DNA from: Elysia chlorotica
Lineage: Eukaryota > Mollusca > Gastropoda > Plakobranchidae
NCBI GenBank assembly: GCA_003991915.1
Contig: RQTK01000765.1
Location: 1 to 64,000, forward strand
DNA: 64,000 nt
Direction: 5' to 3'
Shown here in pieces: positions 44,907 through 58,051 of the stretch (position 1 is its first letter; every line of letters starts with the position of its first letter). The position numbers and the translations under genes were made by a program. The notes under the pieces were generated by a model. The model was given only the letters and a program-made list of their open reading frames with translations, was not told the DNA's origin and did no database searches.

Positions 44907-47856
44907 GGGTCGAATGGTACTATTTCACACGAGGGGCAATTTCGACCGACATAGAGAAGCGCTGTCTTTATAGCTTTGTAGTTGCATAAACTGACACCCC
45001 TTGTAAATGCTTTTGCTGTAATAGACTCGCCTGATAACCTGCTAACAAATTCCAACCAATCATAGCGTTAGAAGCACTTTTCGCTTGTTTGCTATATATG
45101 CTTGCAACACTAGAAAATCACAAAACTAAAACAAAGCTTTACGCGTTTCCTATGCTTGCGTCACGTCTTCAAAACTATTTAGTTTTGTCAAACATACTTT
45201 AAACTTGATAAAAATCAAGAAAGGTTAGCCTAAAACAATTAAATAAGGTAGAAATTAAGTAAATAAAACATGGGCGAAATTGACCCAGGAAAAAATGTGG
45301 GTGGGGGAACTTCGACCAAGCACCTGGTGAAAATTCGCCCAGTGCATGGTGCAACTTCGCACAGCCTGGGGAACATCTCTGTTTATATTTTTAAGAAGAT
45401 TTAGGTATCAATAGAGAAAAAAAAGAAAACAAATGTTTTAATTATTTAACAATATTTTTTTCCTCTTCACACTATGCAGTATTATATATTATACATAGTT
45501 GGAATAGCATATTGTAAATAAATTACTTGTTAGACCAATGACTTCAAAACAACAATTAGGAAAGAAATTGAAAAGTTTTTTTATGATGGTTGGTGAAGTT
45601 TTTTCATACATGTAGGTTTCTGTAGTTCAGTTATTTTCTACTACTTTATATTGACATTATATAAGTTGTTTTTTTTAGTTCTTGGGCATATCATACTAGG
45701 TTCATATGTATATTTTGCAGATGGGAAAAACATCTAAAAGCTTGTACGGCAAATACTCACAGGATCAACTGAGAAACGCTCTGAGTGCCGTTAAAGATAG
45801 CGGCTTGACTTACGGCAAAGCATCTAAGGAATTTGGCGTGCCCAAGAGCACTATAAAAGATCATATTAACAAGCGATCGACCGAAGGGAAGAAAGCTGGC
45901 AGGGCGTGTTCTATCCCAGGGGAAATTGAGAACAGCCTTGTAGATAAGGTAATAGTTGCCGCTGCTGCCGGGTTACCTCTGACAAAGAGACAGTTGTTGG
46001 TGAAGGTGGGAATTTTGGTCAAGAAGTTAGGACTTAAAAGCCAGTTTAAAAATGGAGTGCCCGGCGATGGCTACTGGCAATCACTTAAATCAAGAAGACC
46101 TGATCTGGTCATACGAAAGCCTAAGGGTTGCCCAACTAATCGCATGAGAGGCATGAACTCTGCAGTGGTAGATCGGTACTTTGACGATCTTCAGGCTCTA
46201 GTTGCCTCATCAAACCTAGCAGAGCATCCACAAATGCAATATGGAACGCAGATAAACCGGGCTTCAGATTTGCCCTGCGCCAGACAGAGCAATAGAAAAA
46301 AAAAGGCATGAGGGGCTTCGTTCTTGGACAGGTAATTTGAAGGAGAGTATCACAACACTTGTATGCGTGATGCTGCTCTTGTGTTGTGAAGGGGAAGACC
46401 AAGAGGAGCGTGCAATCCTTTGCAGCACAGGATGCACCAAAAGGAATTGTCTGGACATACCAAGCAAATGCCTGGATGTGTGACACCCTCGGAACAGAAT
46501 GGTTCCGCAATGTCTTCCTCAAAAACTGCGGAGAGTACAGACCGCAGCTCCTCATCCTTGACTCGAATGGTAGTCATGAGGTTATTGAGCTTCTCGAGTT
46601 AGCAAGAGAAGAAAATATCTTGATTTTAGCCCTGCCACCTCACACCACCCATTTCCTGCAACCGCTGGACTGTGTGGCTTTTGGTCCTTTTAAGAAAGCA
46701 TACCGAAGACTGTCAACAGAGTTTTTGGCAGAAAACGTGTCCAAGAAAATAAACAAGGTGACGTGGGCTGGACTTCTTGGAAAAAGTTTGGGAGGAGGTG
46801 ATGACAGAGTAGCTTATCAAAAAGTCCTTCGAGGCAAATGGCATCTACCCCGTCAACCGCAAGAGGATACCACAAGATGCCTTTGCCCCTGCAGTTGCTT
46901 TCAGCCGTTTGCTTCCTGATGGAGAAGACAAAGATGAAAGAGTTGCAGGTCCAGCTTTGGTGGAATAAGTTGCAGGACCAGCTTTGGTGGAAGGAGTTGA
47001 AGGTCCCTCGCAAGAAACTGAAGTCCAAGACATTGTGGAGGAGGGAGCCGACAGCCTGCTTGACCTTGACAACTTTGTGACCATCTCCATGGATGATATC
47101 AGCCTTCTTCATGGTCTTGTTATCGTCTTGGAAGGAGGCGAACCGAGCCAGTTAGACCTCAATGCTCTGGAATTAGATGATCTTCCAATACAACCTGTTA
47201 CCGGTGCAGGCATCTCGACTACTGCACAGACATGGCAGACGAAGTTAACACTATTTTTTCTGTGGGTGTCCCGGAGGCTAAAATAAAAAAAATACAAATA
47301 GTAGAGCCACCACAAGCCATAGGCTTCTTACTTCGGATGAAGTTTATAATAACAAAATAAAGATGAATAGGAGAAGGACAAGAAAGCCAGAGAGAAAGAA
47401 GAAAGACAAAGAAAGGCAAAAGAGAAGAGAGAGCAAGCAAAGGCGAAGAAGCTACGGCGGGGAACAGTACCCTTCACCAACCCCAAACCCCTTTTTCCAC
47501 ATTTCGAGTTATTAAAGCTTTCCAAATTAAATCAATACTTTCTTTAGTTTTTGCTTTGATTCTGTTGGTTTCAGATCTTTTTTTTCTTCTTCTTTAGCCC
47601 TTGGATGAAATAGTCCCACCACACTGGGAGAAAAAGTACCCACCTGTGCTAAAAAGTACTAAACAATTATAAATAAAAATAGAAAATTTTATGACAAACC
47701 AACAATAAAAAAGTGTGTCGATAGTATCCAAACAGCAATTTAATCATACTTATATCTTATGTAAAAAAGTTGAATGGGTAGTTGCAATACGATATCAAAT
47801 AGCCAAATTGACAATTGCCCATAGCAAAAATCGAGTGAAATAGTACCATTCTACTC
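44907..47856 (+). mobile_element. Pogo/Tigger-like DNA transposon, both ends present
   Basis: Left TIR 44907-44932 (GGGTCGAATGGTACTATTTC on) and right TIR 47831-47856 (reversed, GAGTAGAATGGTACTATTTC on) match at 23 of 26 positions, with TA outside each (44905-44906, 47857-47858). The 2.95-kb length, TA target and encoded psq-HTH plus DDE transposase fit the pogo/Tigger branch of Tc1/mariner. Subterminal sequence on both sides repeats short gggcaatt/aattgccc words. Confidence 0.88.
45721..47286 (+). pseudogene. Pogo/Tigger-like DDE transposase, frameshifted
   Basis: An N-terminal psq-type helix-turn-helix (45721-45870: G-K-Y-S-Q, Y-G-K-A-S-K-E-F-G-V-P-K-S-T-I) is followed by the CENP-B-type second HTH region (about 45910-46110, ending in W-Q-S-L-K-S-R-R-P-D). 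A frameshift near 46240 precedes the first catalytic Asp (W-N-A-D-K-P-G-F, near 46245-46268). The second block at 46540-46680 has L-I-L-D-S-N-G-S-H and L-P-P-H-T-T-H-F-L-Q-P-L-D, the usual pogo D2/D3 motifs. More shifts follow after about 46790; an acidic C-terminal part is at 46984-47286 and a lysine/arginine-rich tail near 47370-47480. I prefer ATG 45721 to 45706. Inactive as read. Confidence 0.88.
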
Positions 47857-49499
47857 TAGCATTAAAATCATAATATTTTAATTGGTCTTGAGATCATGTT
47901 GAAAAAAAACAATATCATAGCACCTTTTATAATATTTGTCTTACATTTTTTCCCCAGGTGTTATAACTAAAGAGGCATTATTACCATTATTCGTAAATGT
48001 TCATGTCTTTTTTTTTTTTTTGGTTGGCACATTTGCATAAAAAAATATTACCACTGCAAAAACTCGTAATTGTAAATCTCTTTCAGGCTTTTTCTTTCTG
48101 TTGCCTGAGTGCAAATATGTTGCCACAGATTACATGATACTAGTTCATATTCATACACTTTCAAGAACTAAGAATTATAACAGTCAGGAGTAAAGACAAC
48201 ACCAAAACAAAGCCCTTAAGTGGACCTGAAACAAAGGCATTGTTATGATCCCTTAACTTTGCATCCTCTACATGTTTATATTCAACCTTCAGAATTTCTG
48301 ATGCCCTGCGTCTGGCCACAGGTTCATTTGGGTTAGGATACTTGTAATCGAACCATAGATGGAAGCAGTTTTCTTTCTCTGGTACAACCTGATTAGAGGA
48401 AGAAGATGATGATTTATTTTTAGCTTTGTTACATTTACTGCAGCAATGTATTCTTGAAAAAAAAAAAGTTTTTTTTTAAATTCGCAAAATGAAACATAAG
48501 CAACTTTTATGAGCATCCAGTGACACATTTTATAATAATCTTTAACATTATTTTAAGAGGGAATAGGGTATTAATTAAAAAAAATAACAAACAAAAGAAG
48601 TTTCAAACGAAGCTTTACACACACTGTAATTTTAATAGGTATCATATTTCTCTCCAAATAATGTACAGATACATTGCATTTCGCAATATTCTTATTCCAC
48701 TTGGTATAATTATAAATTTTCTTGAGATCTGGAAACCCTTAATCTAGGAGTGTTTCCCTTTCTTCGGAGGCTGACAAAACAATAAGATCATAGAAACAAG
48801 AACACTTTCAGAGATAAAAGATTCATAAAGGAATTATAAACTAGGTACCAAATACTAATTTTTCAAGGTCATTTGAATTTTAAAACCACTGCATATATTA
48901 TTTTCTTTGTTTCTGTGTAGGGGTGCAAATATTAAGTTTATAATTCAAATATAAGTAAAGATATATCATTTTAAAAGTTTGAAGACAGCAATTTTCTAGA
49001 AATGAAACAGAGAGGTTAGTTTCATCCAACATAAAAAAAAACAAAAGACAATTACATAACACAGAAACAGCACATACTTAATTGGAATCATTCAAGACGT
49101 TTCAGAAAAAAATTTTGACCAATATTCAGAGAGATAGACAAAAAGTTGAAAAATACTGTGGCACCCACAAAACCGAGTGCTAGTGTACACAAAAATGCCT
49201 TGGTTAAGTCATTTTTAAATAGGAAATTATTAACATTTCCAGGCACCATTCAAATAGAAGTGTTGAGGACGGATTCCCCTTTGTATGTAGTTACAAGTTT
49301 ATAGATTAGAACAATATATTTCTATTGCGCTGAAAAGTTATTTCATTGGCTGATATTTTATGGGTCTGTACACCCAAACACCAGTTTCTCGCACGATGGA
49401 GAACGGAGGAATAAAGAATGAAGGCATACTGCCAATGGTAATTTCTTCGCACACCGGTGTGCTCAGTCCGGAGTTGCTAAGCCTGTAAGGAAGACGTGT
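47857..49499. other. AT-rich, nothing recognised
   Basis: No supported gene. The small frames at 48289, 48520 and 49338 have no motif. Confidence 0.5.
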
Positions 49500-49760
49500 G
49501 CAAAGTGAGTGAGTGAGTGACTTTGTTTTTGCCACATGTCAGCACAGTAACGGCTATATTGTACCCATGGTGTCTTAAGTTAATACATTACACTAGTAGC
49601 AACGGTGACTCTTTTATCTCTTTGAGTGGTAAAAGCATGAACTTTGCATAAAAAGGCTGGTTAAAAGTGAAGGGTATATGCAGCAGTTTAAAAAATCCAT
49701 GTGTAGGATTATCACAGTTAAGTTTTATTATACAGATTTATGTCCTTCATATACCTCACT
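49500..49760 (+). repeat. Dispersed repeat, copy B
   Basis: Same ordered landmarks as 885-1110: cagtaacggctatattg, ccatg.tgtc, actagtagcaacggt and aggattatcacagttaa. Preceded by a gagtgagtgagtga tract. Confidence 0.6.
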
Positions 49761-49994
49761 AGAAGACTAACATAAGTACATAATTACATGTATACTCTCT
49801 TATGGTTTGGAAGCCAGGTTCAGATTTCTTTTGCGGTAAAAAAAGAGGACAGTCAACCAGTCAACCAGAATGAGACTTATGGATAACTAACAGTTGCAGG
49901 TAGTACACTGTATAGGCTCTAAACCTTTCATTAGAAAGGCATGGGTAAGGTGAGAATGTCCCAGTCTGATTCGATCAAGTATAACCAAAGTTCT

Positions 49995-50165
49995 CTGACA
50001 GCAAAGGCAGTTGATTGGGTTAAGTTAGCACTGAAAATCCAGTTTTGGGTGTTTCTTCACAATCCTACAACTTCTTTTTTTAGCACCTCCAGATTGAGCA
50101 CTGTGGGGTGCCAGGTAACTGCCAATCATTCGTCCTTTATTCCTCCTTTCTCCAGCACACAATAA
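49995..50165 (+). pseudogene. Possible LINE RNase H scrap
   Basis: The stretch around 50080-50115 reads L-Q-I-E-H-C-G-V-P-G-N, close to the LINE RNase H phrase 'W.P.H.G..GNE'. Nothing else of the domain is legible. Weak; it could be chance. Confidence 0.25.
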
Positions 50166-50355
50166 ACCAATGAATAGTTTGGCAGATTCTCAACCTCCCA
50201 GTCTTGTCATAACGGTTTTATCATTGATCATAGCCTGAATCTTAAGAAAGGGAAGCCCTGAGGAAGGAGCAAAATATCCCTGTAGAGATCTTAGGCAACT
50301 TGGCAGTGTTAAGTCCTGTATGGTGATGAAAGCCATTCTATGATGCTTTGACTAA

Positions 50356-51357
50356 GGCTGACGGGCCATAGAACTTCACGTTACACGCTACATGTTTTAA
50401 ACATGTACAGAAAAGTGGAAACTCTTTGTCTCTATTATGCGGGGCCATACAACTCACTACACGATACAAGGGACTCGCTTCACGCGTGTAGAGAGAATTG
50501 GACATGCTCACTTTTTTGCTTCACGTCTAGTCCGGCCAACATAGACGACTACAAGGTATATTTGATTGAAATGGTAAGGGCAAGGCCCTTCTCTGGCATC
50601 CTGCGCTCAGCAAAATCATTAGGGACATTTCTACATCGTATAATTCCTTTACTCCAAACACATCACCCCTCAGCAGTTCGATGTCAGCACTTTCATCATC
50701 CCAATCCTACTACATTTACCAACCTACGAGGAGTACAACTCTCATTCCTTTTCAAAACCTGCCACAAAGTCAGATGCCTGGGCAAGCCCAACAATCCCTC
50801 TTGCGTTCCTGGCAGAGCTCCTGTCAGTCAAAAGAATGTTCTCAGAGTTCCATGAAATCCCATTGTTCAGGAGACTGTTCACAGTTAGGCGAGATCTCTC
50901 CTGAACCCAGTAATTCTTATATTCAGTGAAATCCATTGTGACCATACAGCGTAATTCGTGTTACTTTTTCATTAAAATTCGTTCATAAAGTATTTGCATA
51001 TCGCTGTTTGAAGTTTGTATTTTTTGTTTAGTATTTTCCTGTGTATGTAAGTACTGTACGACATCCTCGAATAATTGAAACAGAGTTCTTCGTCAAAAAT
51101 CTCAAGAAGATGAAGGAATATACGCTAGAACTTTCCCCGTGATTGTCTGAGAAGGAAATGTTCTCGGCACTATATTATGCTTTGTCTCTGTTGTTTTCAT
51201 CTCCTTTGTTCAGAACATCTTCGGAGAAAATAAAACAGAACCCCTCAGTCTCTGACCAAATATGAAGCATGTAGCATGATGGCGTAAAGTTATATGGCCC
51301 AGGGTATGAAACGTGTTGCGTGAAGCATGTAGCTTGAAGTTCTATGGCCCGTCAGCC
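50356..51357. mobile_element. 1.0-kb TIR element, unclassified
   Basis: The ends share an exact 23-bp inverted repeat beginning GGCTGACGGGCCATAGAACT; flanks are TAA and TTA. Inside the ends, variants of gctacatg and cttcacgc words are shuffled. The GGCCATAG core is shared at the same offset with H1's GCCGGCCATAG ends, hinting at a PIF/Harbinger relative. A 150-residue plus-strand frame (50403-50855) has no domain I recognise. Confidence 0.7.
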
Positions 51358-53040
51358 TTATTCACATAGGAGTGTTCTGTTCTTGTGGTTGGGCTTTTAA
51401 TTGCAATCAGCTCACTTTTACACCGTACTGAGTTTATTTGGATAGGCCTACAAGTACTGTAACTGCGGGTGGGTGCTTTGATAATGTTTGACCATAACCG
51501 CCTCTTGATAGCAGTCTGTGTGGCTTGCATTAGCAAACTGAGCAGGTGTTCGAAAATCTGGTGTGATATTTTTCTAGAAATTCGAGAAATGTATATCTTA
51601 TTATTAGCGCTGGCTTAGTAAAGAAAGCTCAGTCGCCAGTACTCGGGACTGAGGAGCAGGATGTCCAAGGTTTAAAAATTCAATCTTTGGTGTCGTTGCT
51701 CTTTTTCCACCCAATTCCTTACGAAATATATGGATTGCATTATAGCAATAGAAGGCGCCACATATCTCTACCATTAGTGCTCTTGATTGACCACTAGGAG
51801 GTCAAAAGCTTGATCCTCCGCTGATATTTCCATTTCTGTATTGGTGCTACGAGGATTCTAAGCGCATAATGCTTTCAGTCAAAGAGACACACCAGAGGAA
51901 TAATGTTCCATGTAAAAAAGGATCCGAACTGAAACATACCATACCCACAGCTATTTAAAGTTAAATAAGTTAAATTGTGATCACATGCAGGAAAAAAAGC
52001 AATAACTGGCTTCTCCTGTCAATAAAATAGATTTCATACACACAATATAGGACTATCGATATTACCTATCCGATTATAAGGTACTTTCGTTTTCACTTAT
52101 TCGATACCATTGCTATTACCAGTTTACCACTAATTTTATTGTTTGATTTACCATATATTGATAGTCAACTTTCTGTATACTACAGTTCGGTCATTAATTT
52201 TTGGTTTGAGTTGTGTTCAATAGTGTAATACATAGTTGATGTTTGCATTGCAAAGCATCGATTTGCATTTATCAATGTTGTGACAGTGACCATTGTAAGT
52301 TAAAGTAAGGACTCGCCATGGTATTGCATACAAGCTCTCAGTTAAATGTGATGTGGGTTAGACCTGATCAAGTTCTTATTACCTAACCAGAAGGGTATAT
52401 CACTGGTAGGATATCTTTCTACTTTTAAGGTATTGGTGAACAAGTTTTAGCTGTGCTATAGCATTATATAATTTTACTTTTTACATTTTTAAAAATCCCA
52501 ACAACCAGCCACAGTGCTTCATGTTCCTGTGGTCTATGACCCGACTATATTTCACTGGTGCTTGTTATCAGTGCATAGGGATGTGCATGTTGCGGCCACA
52601 TGCAATCCATAAGGTACCTTCAAAGGAATGGTCCCGCCTCAGATTTTAGAAGCCAATCTGCATCATGGTTGCCTTTCTTGTTTATCCATCGCTTGATGAC
52701 ACATGGCAGGTTGGACTTCACACGTCCCGTCCGCGTTAAATATACTACCTGCAATTGCTATAGCCTAGTTGCTGGCGGATAGATCTAGACCTATCCCTAT
52801 TAAACCAAAGCTTTTCAAGCACCTGGGAGACACGGTCGAGAAAATTGTATTACACCATCACAATTATTTCAATGCATTCCTTCAATTTTTCGAATAGATT
52901 ATATTGGCTCCTATAAATAACAGAAAGATCAACACCGCAATTACTATCATTACCATCATCATCATCATTATTGTAATTATATTATCATTGTCGTTATTAT
53001 TATTATTAACGGTGTTCTTGCAGAAAACTATTACAATCTT
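51358..53040. other. No supported gene
   Basis: Low-complexity (ATC)n/(ATT)n patches near 52947-53010 probably belong to the 3' tail of the minus-strand LINE that follows. Otherwise nothing recognised. Confidence 0.5.
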
Positions 53041-53072
53041 TTCGTGTAAGCTTATACTCTCACTTACTTGAC

Positions 53073-54712
53073 TTATTCGCTTTTCGCGTCCCGGTCGTCA
53101 GATCGGGACGCCTCAGCAATCTCCACAATTTGCTTGGTTAGTGACTTCCATTGGTTACGGTCCTGTGCCAGTGATCGAAGGTATTCCAAATCGTCGGTTG
53201 ATTTCAGTGATAGGTTGTCTTGGATTTGTGACAGGTCTTTGTTGATGGTCACTGGCAGGGTTGTTGGTCTTCCCCCGAATCTTTTTTCGGTGCCGTGGAA
53301 ATATAGTTGCATGGCTTTGTTGGCAGGTATCTCCTCATTTCTACACAAGATATGTCCGAAAAGGCGCCAACGACTTTCTAATATGTGAATGGATAGTGGT
53401 TTTTCATTGCATTTTGTGTAGAGCGTTTTGTTTGAAATTTTTGTGGGGTAGTAGATGTTGAGAACTTTCCGTAGTTGTTTTCGATGGAATGCGTCTAGCT
53501 TATTTAGTTCAGTTTGAGTCAAAGCCCACGTTCCACAATTATAAGTTAGGATAGACTTGACGAGTGCTTTATATAGTTTTATTTTGATGTTGCTGTTTAT
53601 TTTGTCCTGTCCTATCCAGATGTTTTTCAATTTATATAAGGCAACGTTCGATAGCTGTTTTCTTCTCTCTACGTCTTCTTTATCACCCATCAGCGAGCCA
53701 ACCTTCTTCGTTGATCTCCAGGCATCCTCGTTTTTGCTTAATAATGTTTTTTCCGTTTTGGCAACATTGACTTTAAGGTTATATTTGTGAAGTGTTCTCT
53801 GCACTGCGTCTATGTCGATGTATTCTAGGCCTACAAAATCCACGTCGTCGGCGTATGCGATTTCTCTTGGTATTTTCTTTTCTAATGGGGACTTGGGTTC
53901 ACCTATCACTTTGCGTACTTCTTTCAGAGCATGTTCAAGATATATGATAAAGAGCACGGGGCTAAGTCTGTCGCCCTGGGGTGTACCAACATTGCTGGTG
54001 AAAGGTGCGTTTATATCGGCGTTGTTTATTCTGGTGTTGATGTGTGTGTTACTTAATAAAAACTGTATGAGTCTGAGTTCGTCTTCTTCAACGATGTCTT
54101 TTAGAATTTGCAGAAGGATGTCTCATATCTATGGTTGAATGAGAAATTGTTAATCCCATCGTCCTTTATATTTATGTTCTCTGTAACTGTTTTTGCGGCT
54201 AACCATCTGTGGGTCCAAACTACATCAGAAGTACTTCGCTCTGGCCTGAAGCCGCTTTGACTGTGTGATAGGTATTTTTCTATGCTTGGTCTTATTCTAT
54301 CGAGTGTGATTAAAGAGAGTACTTTTCTCAAGGTGTTAAGGAGTGTTATTGGTCTTAAATTATGTGGTGGTCCTTTGGGTTTGCCTGGTTTTGGGATGGC
54401 GATTAGGACACCGGAGTTAATGTCAAGCTCCTCATGGTTCGTGAAAGTGCTGTTCAATATGTTTGCGATAGTCTCGTCTAGAAGAGGTTTTGAATATTTT
54501 AGTAGTTCTGGGTATATTTGGTCTTCTCCTGGAGCTTTGTTGTTCTTAAGTCGATTGAGATTTTTCCTTATTTCCGCCTCTGTTATTGGTTGGTTAAGCG
54601 GTTTCGGTTTTCCAATAAATGATGGGATTTCTGGTGTTCTAATATCTTTGAACTTGTTTTCAAAATGGTTCGCAACGGTTTTCAGAATCTCTTGGTAATT
54701 CGTACAGAAATT
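53073..54712 (-). pseudogene. Non-LTR reverse transcriptase, 5'-truncated
   Basis: Reading down the minus strand from about 54712: L-K-N-N-K-A-P-G-E-D-Q-I (RT motif 1 region), I-P-K-P-G-K, N-L-R-P-I-T-L-L-N-T, Q-S-G-F-R-P-E-R-S-T; then a frame change near 54110; then T-P-Q-G-D-R-L-S-P-V-L-F, the catalytic Y-A-D-D at about 53855, and a long C-terminal domain with S-I-L-T-Y-N-C-G-T-W-A-L-T, F-H-R-K-Q-L-R-K-V-L and W-R-L-F-G-H-I-L. The C-terminal 294 codons are intact to a stop at 53073. Motif A (the first catalytic Asp) cannot be found at the frame change, so a deletion there removed it. No endonuclease domain remains. Clade uncertain. Confidence 0.88.
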
Positions 54713-54867
54713 TGCATCACTTGTGCTGAATTAAATCTTACCTTGAAAGAACCAAAAACTTTTTCACAAAAATTGCTAGAACTGTTTTTGAAGACTTCAC
54801 TGAATTTTTTACAGTTTGAGCCTTGGGGACATTTATTGATGCCTGCAAAGAAAGAAGAAAGGAGTGA

Positions 54868-54982
54868 CTGAGTGAGCTTCTTAACCTCTACCATCAGATG
54901 CAAAACTAGTGTTGTCGAATGCCAAGACTAATTTTTGACAAAAATTGTACATGCTGCCACATAAAGACAGTGCAGGAATACC
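54868..54982 (-). repeat. SINE scrap
   Basis: Short degenerate match to the 37186-37441 family (caagactaa, gacaaaaattgtacatgctgcc). Confidence 0.5.
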
Positions 54983-54984
54983 AC

Positions 54985-55045
<61 letters not shown>
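54985..55045. repeat. (AAT)n microsatellite, LINE tail
   Basis: Trinucleotide tract at the 3' end of the minus-strand LINE to the right. Confidence 0.95.
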
Positions 55046-55047
<2 letters not shown>

Positions 55048-56600
55048 AGTTTATAAAGTGCCAGATCCAAAAAAAACTCAGCTCATGGCGCTTTTTACAC
55101 ATTAAAATCATTTAACAAAAATATATGACAAATGGACATATAATACATGTAATAACATTACAAACAATAAGAATTCATTCATACAAGAAAACATGATTTG
55201 CATATAATTATAATTAAGCTAAGCAGTCAAACAAATGTGTTTTTAACACTTTTTTAAATGTCGCTTCTGAGTCAGTGTCTCTCAAATGTTGGAATAGACT
55301 ATTCCAAATTTTCGGTGCAGGTTCACTGAAAGCTCTCTCAACATATCTTTTAGTTCTAGAGCTTTCTACATTAAGAAGGTTTTTTTTCCCGCTCGAGAGA
55401 AGGGGCAGTGATGGCAAGTAGGGAGAGAGGAGATTTATCAAATATGACGGGCCCGTTTCGTTAATACATCTGTAACAGAGAATGGGTGTCTTATACTAAA
55501 TGCATGGTTTTACTGGCAACCAATGTAGATGCTTAAGGAGAGGGGTTACATGGCCTCGCTTTCTTTTTCTTGTTACCATTCTAGCAGCACTATTTTGGGA
55601 TCTCTGCCACCTGTCTAGACTCTCGTTAGATAAATTCAAATATAAAGAGTAACAGTAGTCTAACCGTTAAAGAATGAAGGCTCAAGCAAAGTTCTTTCTT
55701 GACGTTTCATCGAGATATTTTGTCATTGTGCAAATTATCTGTATTTCAATATAGATCAACCTACAAAGATGACTAATGTGTGACTCCAATTTTAGATGAT
55801 GATCTGCAATCACACCAAATTTTTTAGCTTGTTTTATGAACTTAACTACATCATGTCCAACATTTATATGTGTTATTACATTATCTTTCAGTTGATTTCT
55901 GACGTAAAATAGTAAACACTCTGCTTTGTCACTGTTCAGCTGAAGTTTGGAATCATCCAGTTCCCTACTTCCTCAGTACAAACTTAAAATTTACTTACAA
56001 GTCCAGGGAAATCTGATAGTAAAACTGATTTATAAAGCTGGGTATCATCTGCTTACTTATGATGCTCTAAATCATATGAGCTTATTTAAACTGAGGGGTT
56101 TTGTGTATAATGTGAAAAGTATAGGATGCAGCACAGAGCTCTGAGGGACACCAAATTTCAAGTCAAAACAAGCAAACATTTCACCATTAACAAAAACAGC
56201 CTGTGTGCGATCACTTCAGAACAGTTCCTGTGAAACCAGAGGAGTATAACAGTCTGTCTAGAGTGTTGTGGTGGATGGTGTCAAAAGCTGCGCTTAGATC
56301 TAACAAAGCAATAAATGAAAACTTTCCTTCATCTGCTAAGACTTCTGTGCATGGGTGCAAGCAGGCTGAGTCAGTTTGGCCTGCAAACAGGGGTCTGAAC
56401 TCAACATTGGCCTGCAGAATGTACCCGTAACAAGGTTTTCCGCCATCCCACATTGAAACTAAGGTTTTGCTCATAGATACCTTACTTTTTAAAACCATTC
56501 TTCGGACTCTACTTTTCCTTGTCATGTGGTATATCATTTTTTGTATATCAATAACCAAATCAGGTAAACAATGCATCAAATAAATGCTTCCTACTGTATG
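55046..56600 (-). mobile_element. CR1/L2-like LINE, 3' half
   Basis: Minus strand: RT pieces (56370-55850), C-terminal coding (55441-55214), a 3' UTR with a gcgccatgag/aaagtgcc block and the (ATT)n tail. Layout is the same as the 5429-6089 copy but longer and more decayed. Confidence 0.85.
55214..56370 (-). pseudogene. CR1/L2-like reverse transcriptase, multiply broken
   Basis: In order on the minus strand: A-L-L-D-L-S-A-A-F-D-T-I-H-H (motif A with its Asp) near 56320-56270; a V-P-Q-S-S-V-L-H-P-I-L-F stretch (motif B, where the usual Gly has become Ser) near 56140; the A-D-D-T-Q-L-Y motif near 56050; an L-N-S-D-K-A-E-C-L-L-F stretch near 55940-55910; and the C-terminal G-E-R-A-F-S-like and P-K-I-W-N-S-L tail at 55350-55290. 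Frames change several times. Dead copy. Confidence 0.85.
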
Positions 56601-56715
56601 GATAAGCACCACAAGAAAAAAAAATTCATAGCATAAGTAGTTTACTCTTTGTCTTAGCCTGCAGTATGGTCCTCTATAAACTAGTTTTTAATGTGCAATC
56701 AATAAATAATTTCCT

Positions 56716-56969
<254 letters not shown>

Positions 56970-57041
56970 GCACTGGATTCGTAATCGGTAGTTCCTGCCC
57001 CCACTTGCTGCCCGCCCACCCTCTCCGACCCACAGACACCG

Positions 57042-57202
57042 CTGGCTCAGGCGCTGATATACCGCAAAGCGGGTCGCCATTTTTTGTAAGCGATCTAGTG
57101 CTATTTATAGATCTATGTGCGAAGCTCACACGCTGATATGCCACGAAGAGAGGCCGCCATTTTTCTGAGCGACCTAGTGCTATTAATAGACATCTGTGGC
57201 TT
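57042..57202. repeat. Tandem duplication, 78-bp unit
   Basis: Two diverged copies of cgctgatat.ccgcaaag...cgccatttttt...gcgacctagtgctatt.atagatct. Richer in G+C than its surroundings. Confidence 0.8.
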
Positions 57203-58002
57203 CAACAAGACAAGACCCAACTAAACTTTCAGTCGGTTCTCCTTGTTTAGTAAGAATCTTTATGTTTGTATTTTTGTCTATCGCTTTTCATTTTGTAATG
57301 GACCTAGACTATATAATCTTGTTTATTCCTTTAGTTTGATCTCTGCTTAATTGATTCATATTTAAACCACTAATAATAATGTTTCTCTGGATTGATAGTT
57401 CCGACCCTACCAATCCACTCTATTATTTAATTTGATCAGTAAAAAAATATCCCAAATAATTAAAACAAGTTCAGTAAGAAACTGACAAAAACTTTTTCAA
57501 CGGAACTGTCCTGAAGTGTTTCCGCACACAGATTGATTTTCAAAGGCTAGAAATATGCCACAATTTTTGCTATTTTTGGCTGCAACTTTTGTCACTTTCA
57601 ACTTTTTGCGGGGGGGGGGGGTTAAATCATTATTTTATTTGTATCATTTGTTTCTACCAATGTTGATCTTTTTGATGAATCTAATTAATTTTTAATATGG
57701 ATAGGCACATCCTTTAATAATTATATCATTAATATCCACTGATGAATAAAAACCTCTATGCATAGGCCTACCACTTAAGTTATTAATTTTTGTAAATTCA
57801 GAAGAAAATACTGAGTGCGAGCGACTTGTTTTGTTTATGACACTTTACCACCGACATAATATGTAAAGTACAATCTGAGAAATGCTTATTTTCCAGCAAA
57901 CCCACGCATGCCAACATGCAAAATTTTTCGAGATTTTGATAGTACATCATGTATTTCTATGCAATCTTTTGCTTTTTAAAAACACTTTTGTGAGTATGTT
58001 TA
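57203..58002. other. No supported gene
   Basis: AT-rich DNA with a short poly-G run near 57610. Nothing recognised. Confidence 0.5.
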
Positions 58003-58051
58003 AAATTGCTGTTAAGCGCTTTGAGCTTTTTGTAGGGAAAGCGCTCTATAA

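Noticed and set aside
50403..50855. 150-residue frame as the transposase of the 1.0-kb TIR element
   Set aside because: No DDE motif, helix-turn-helix or other domain seen; likely chance.
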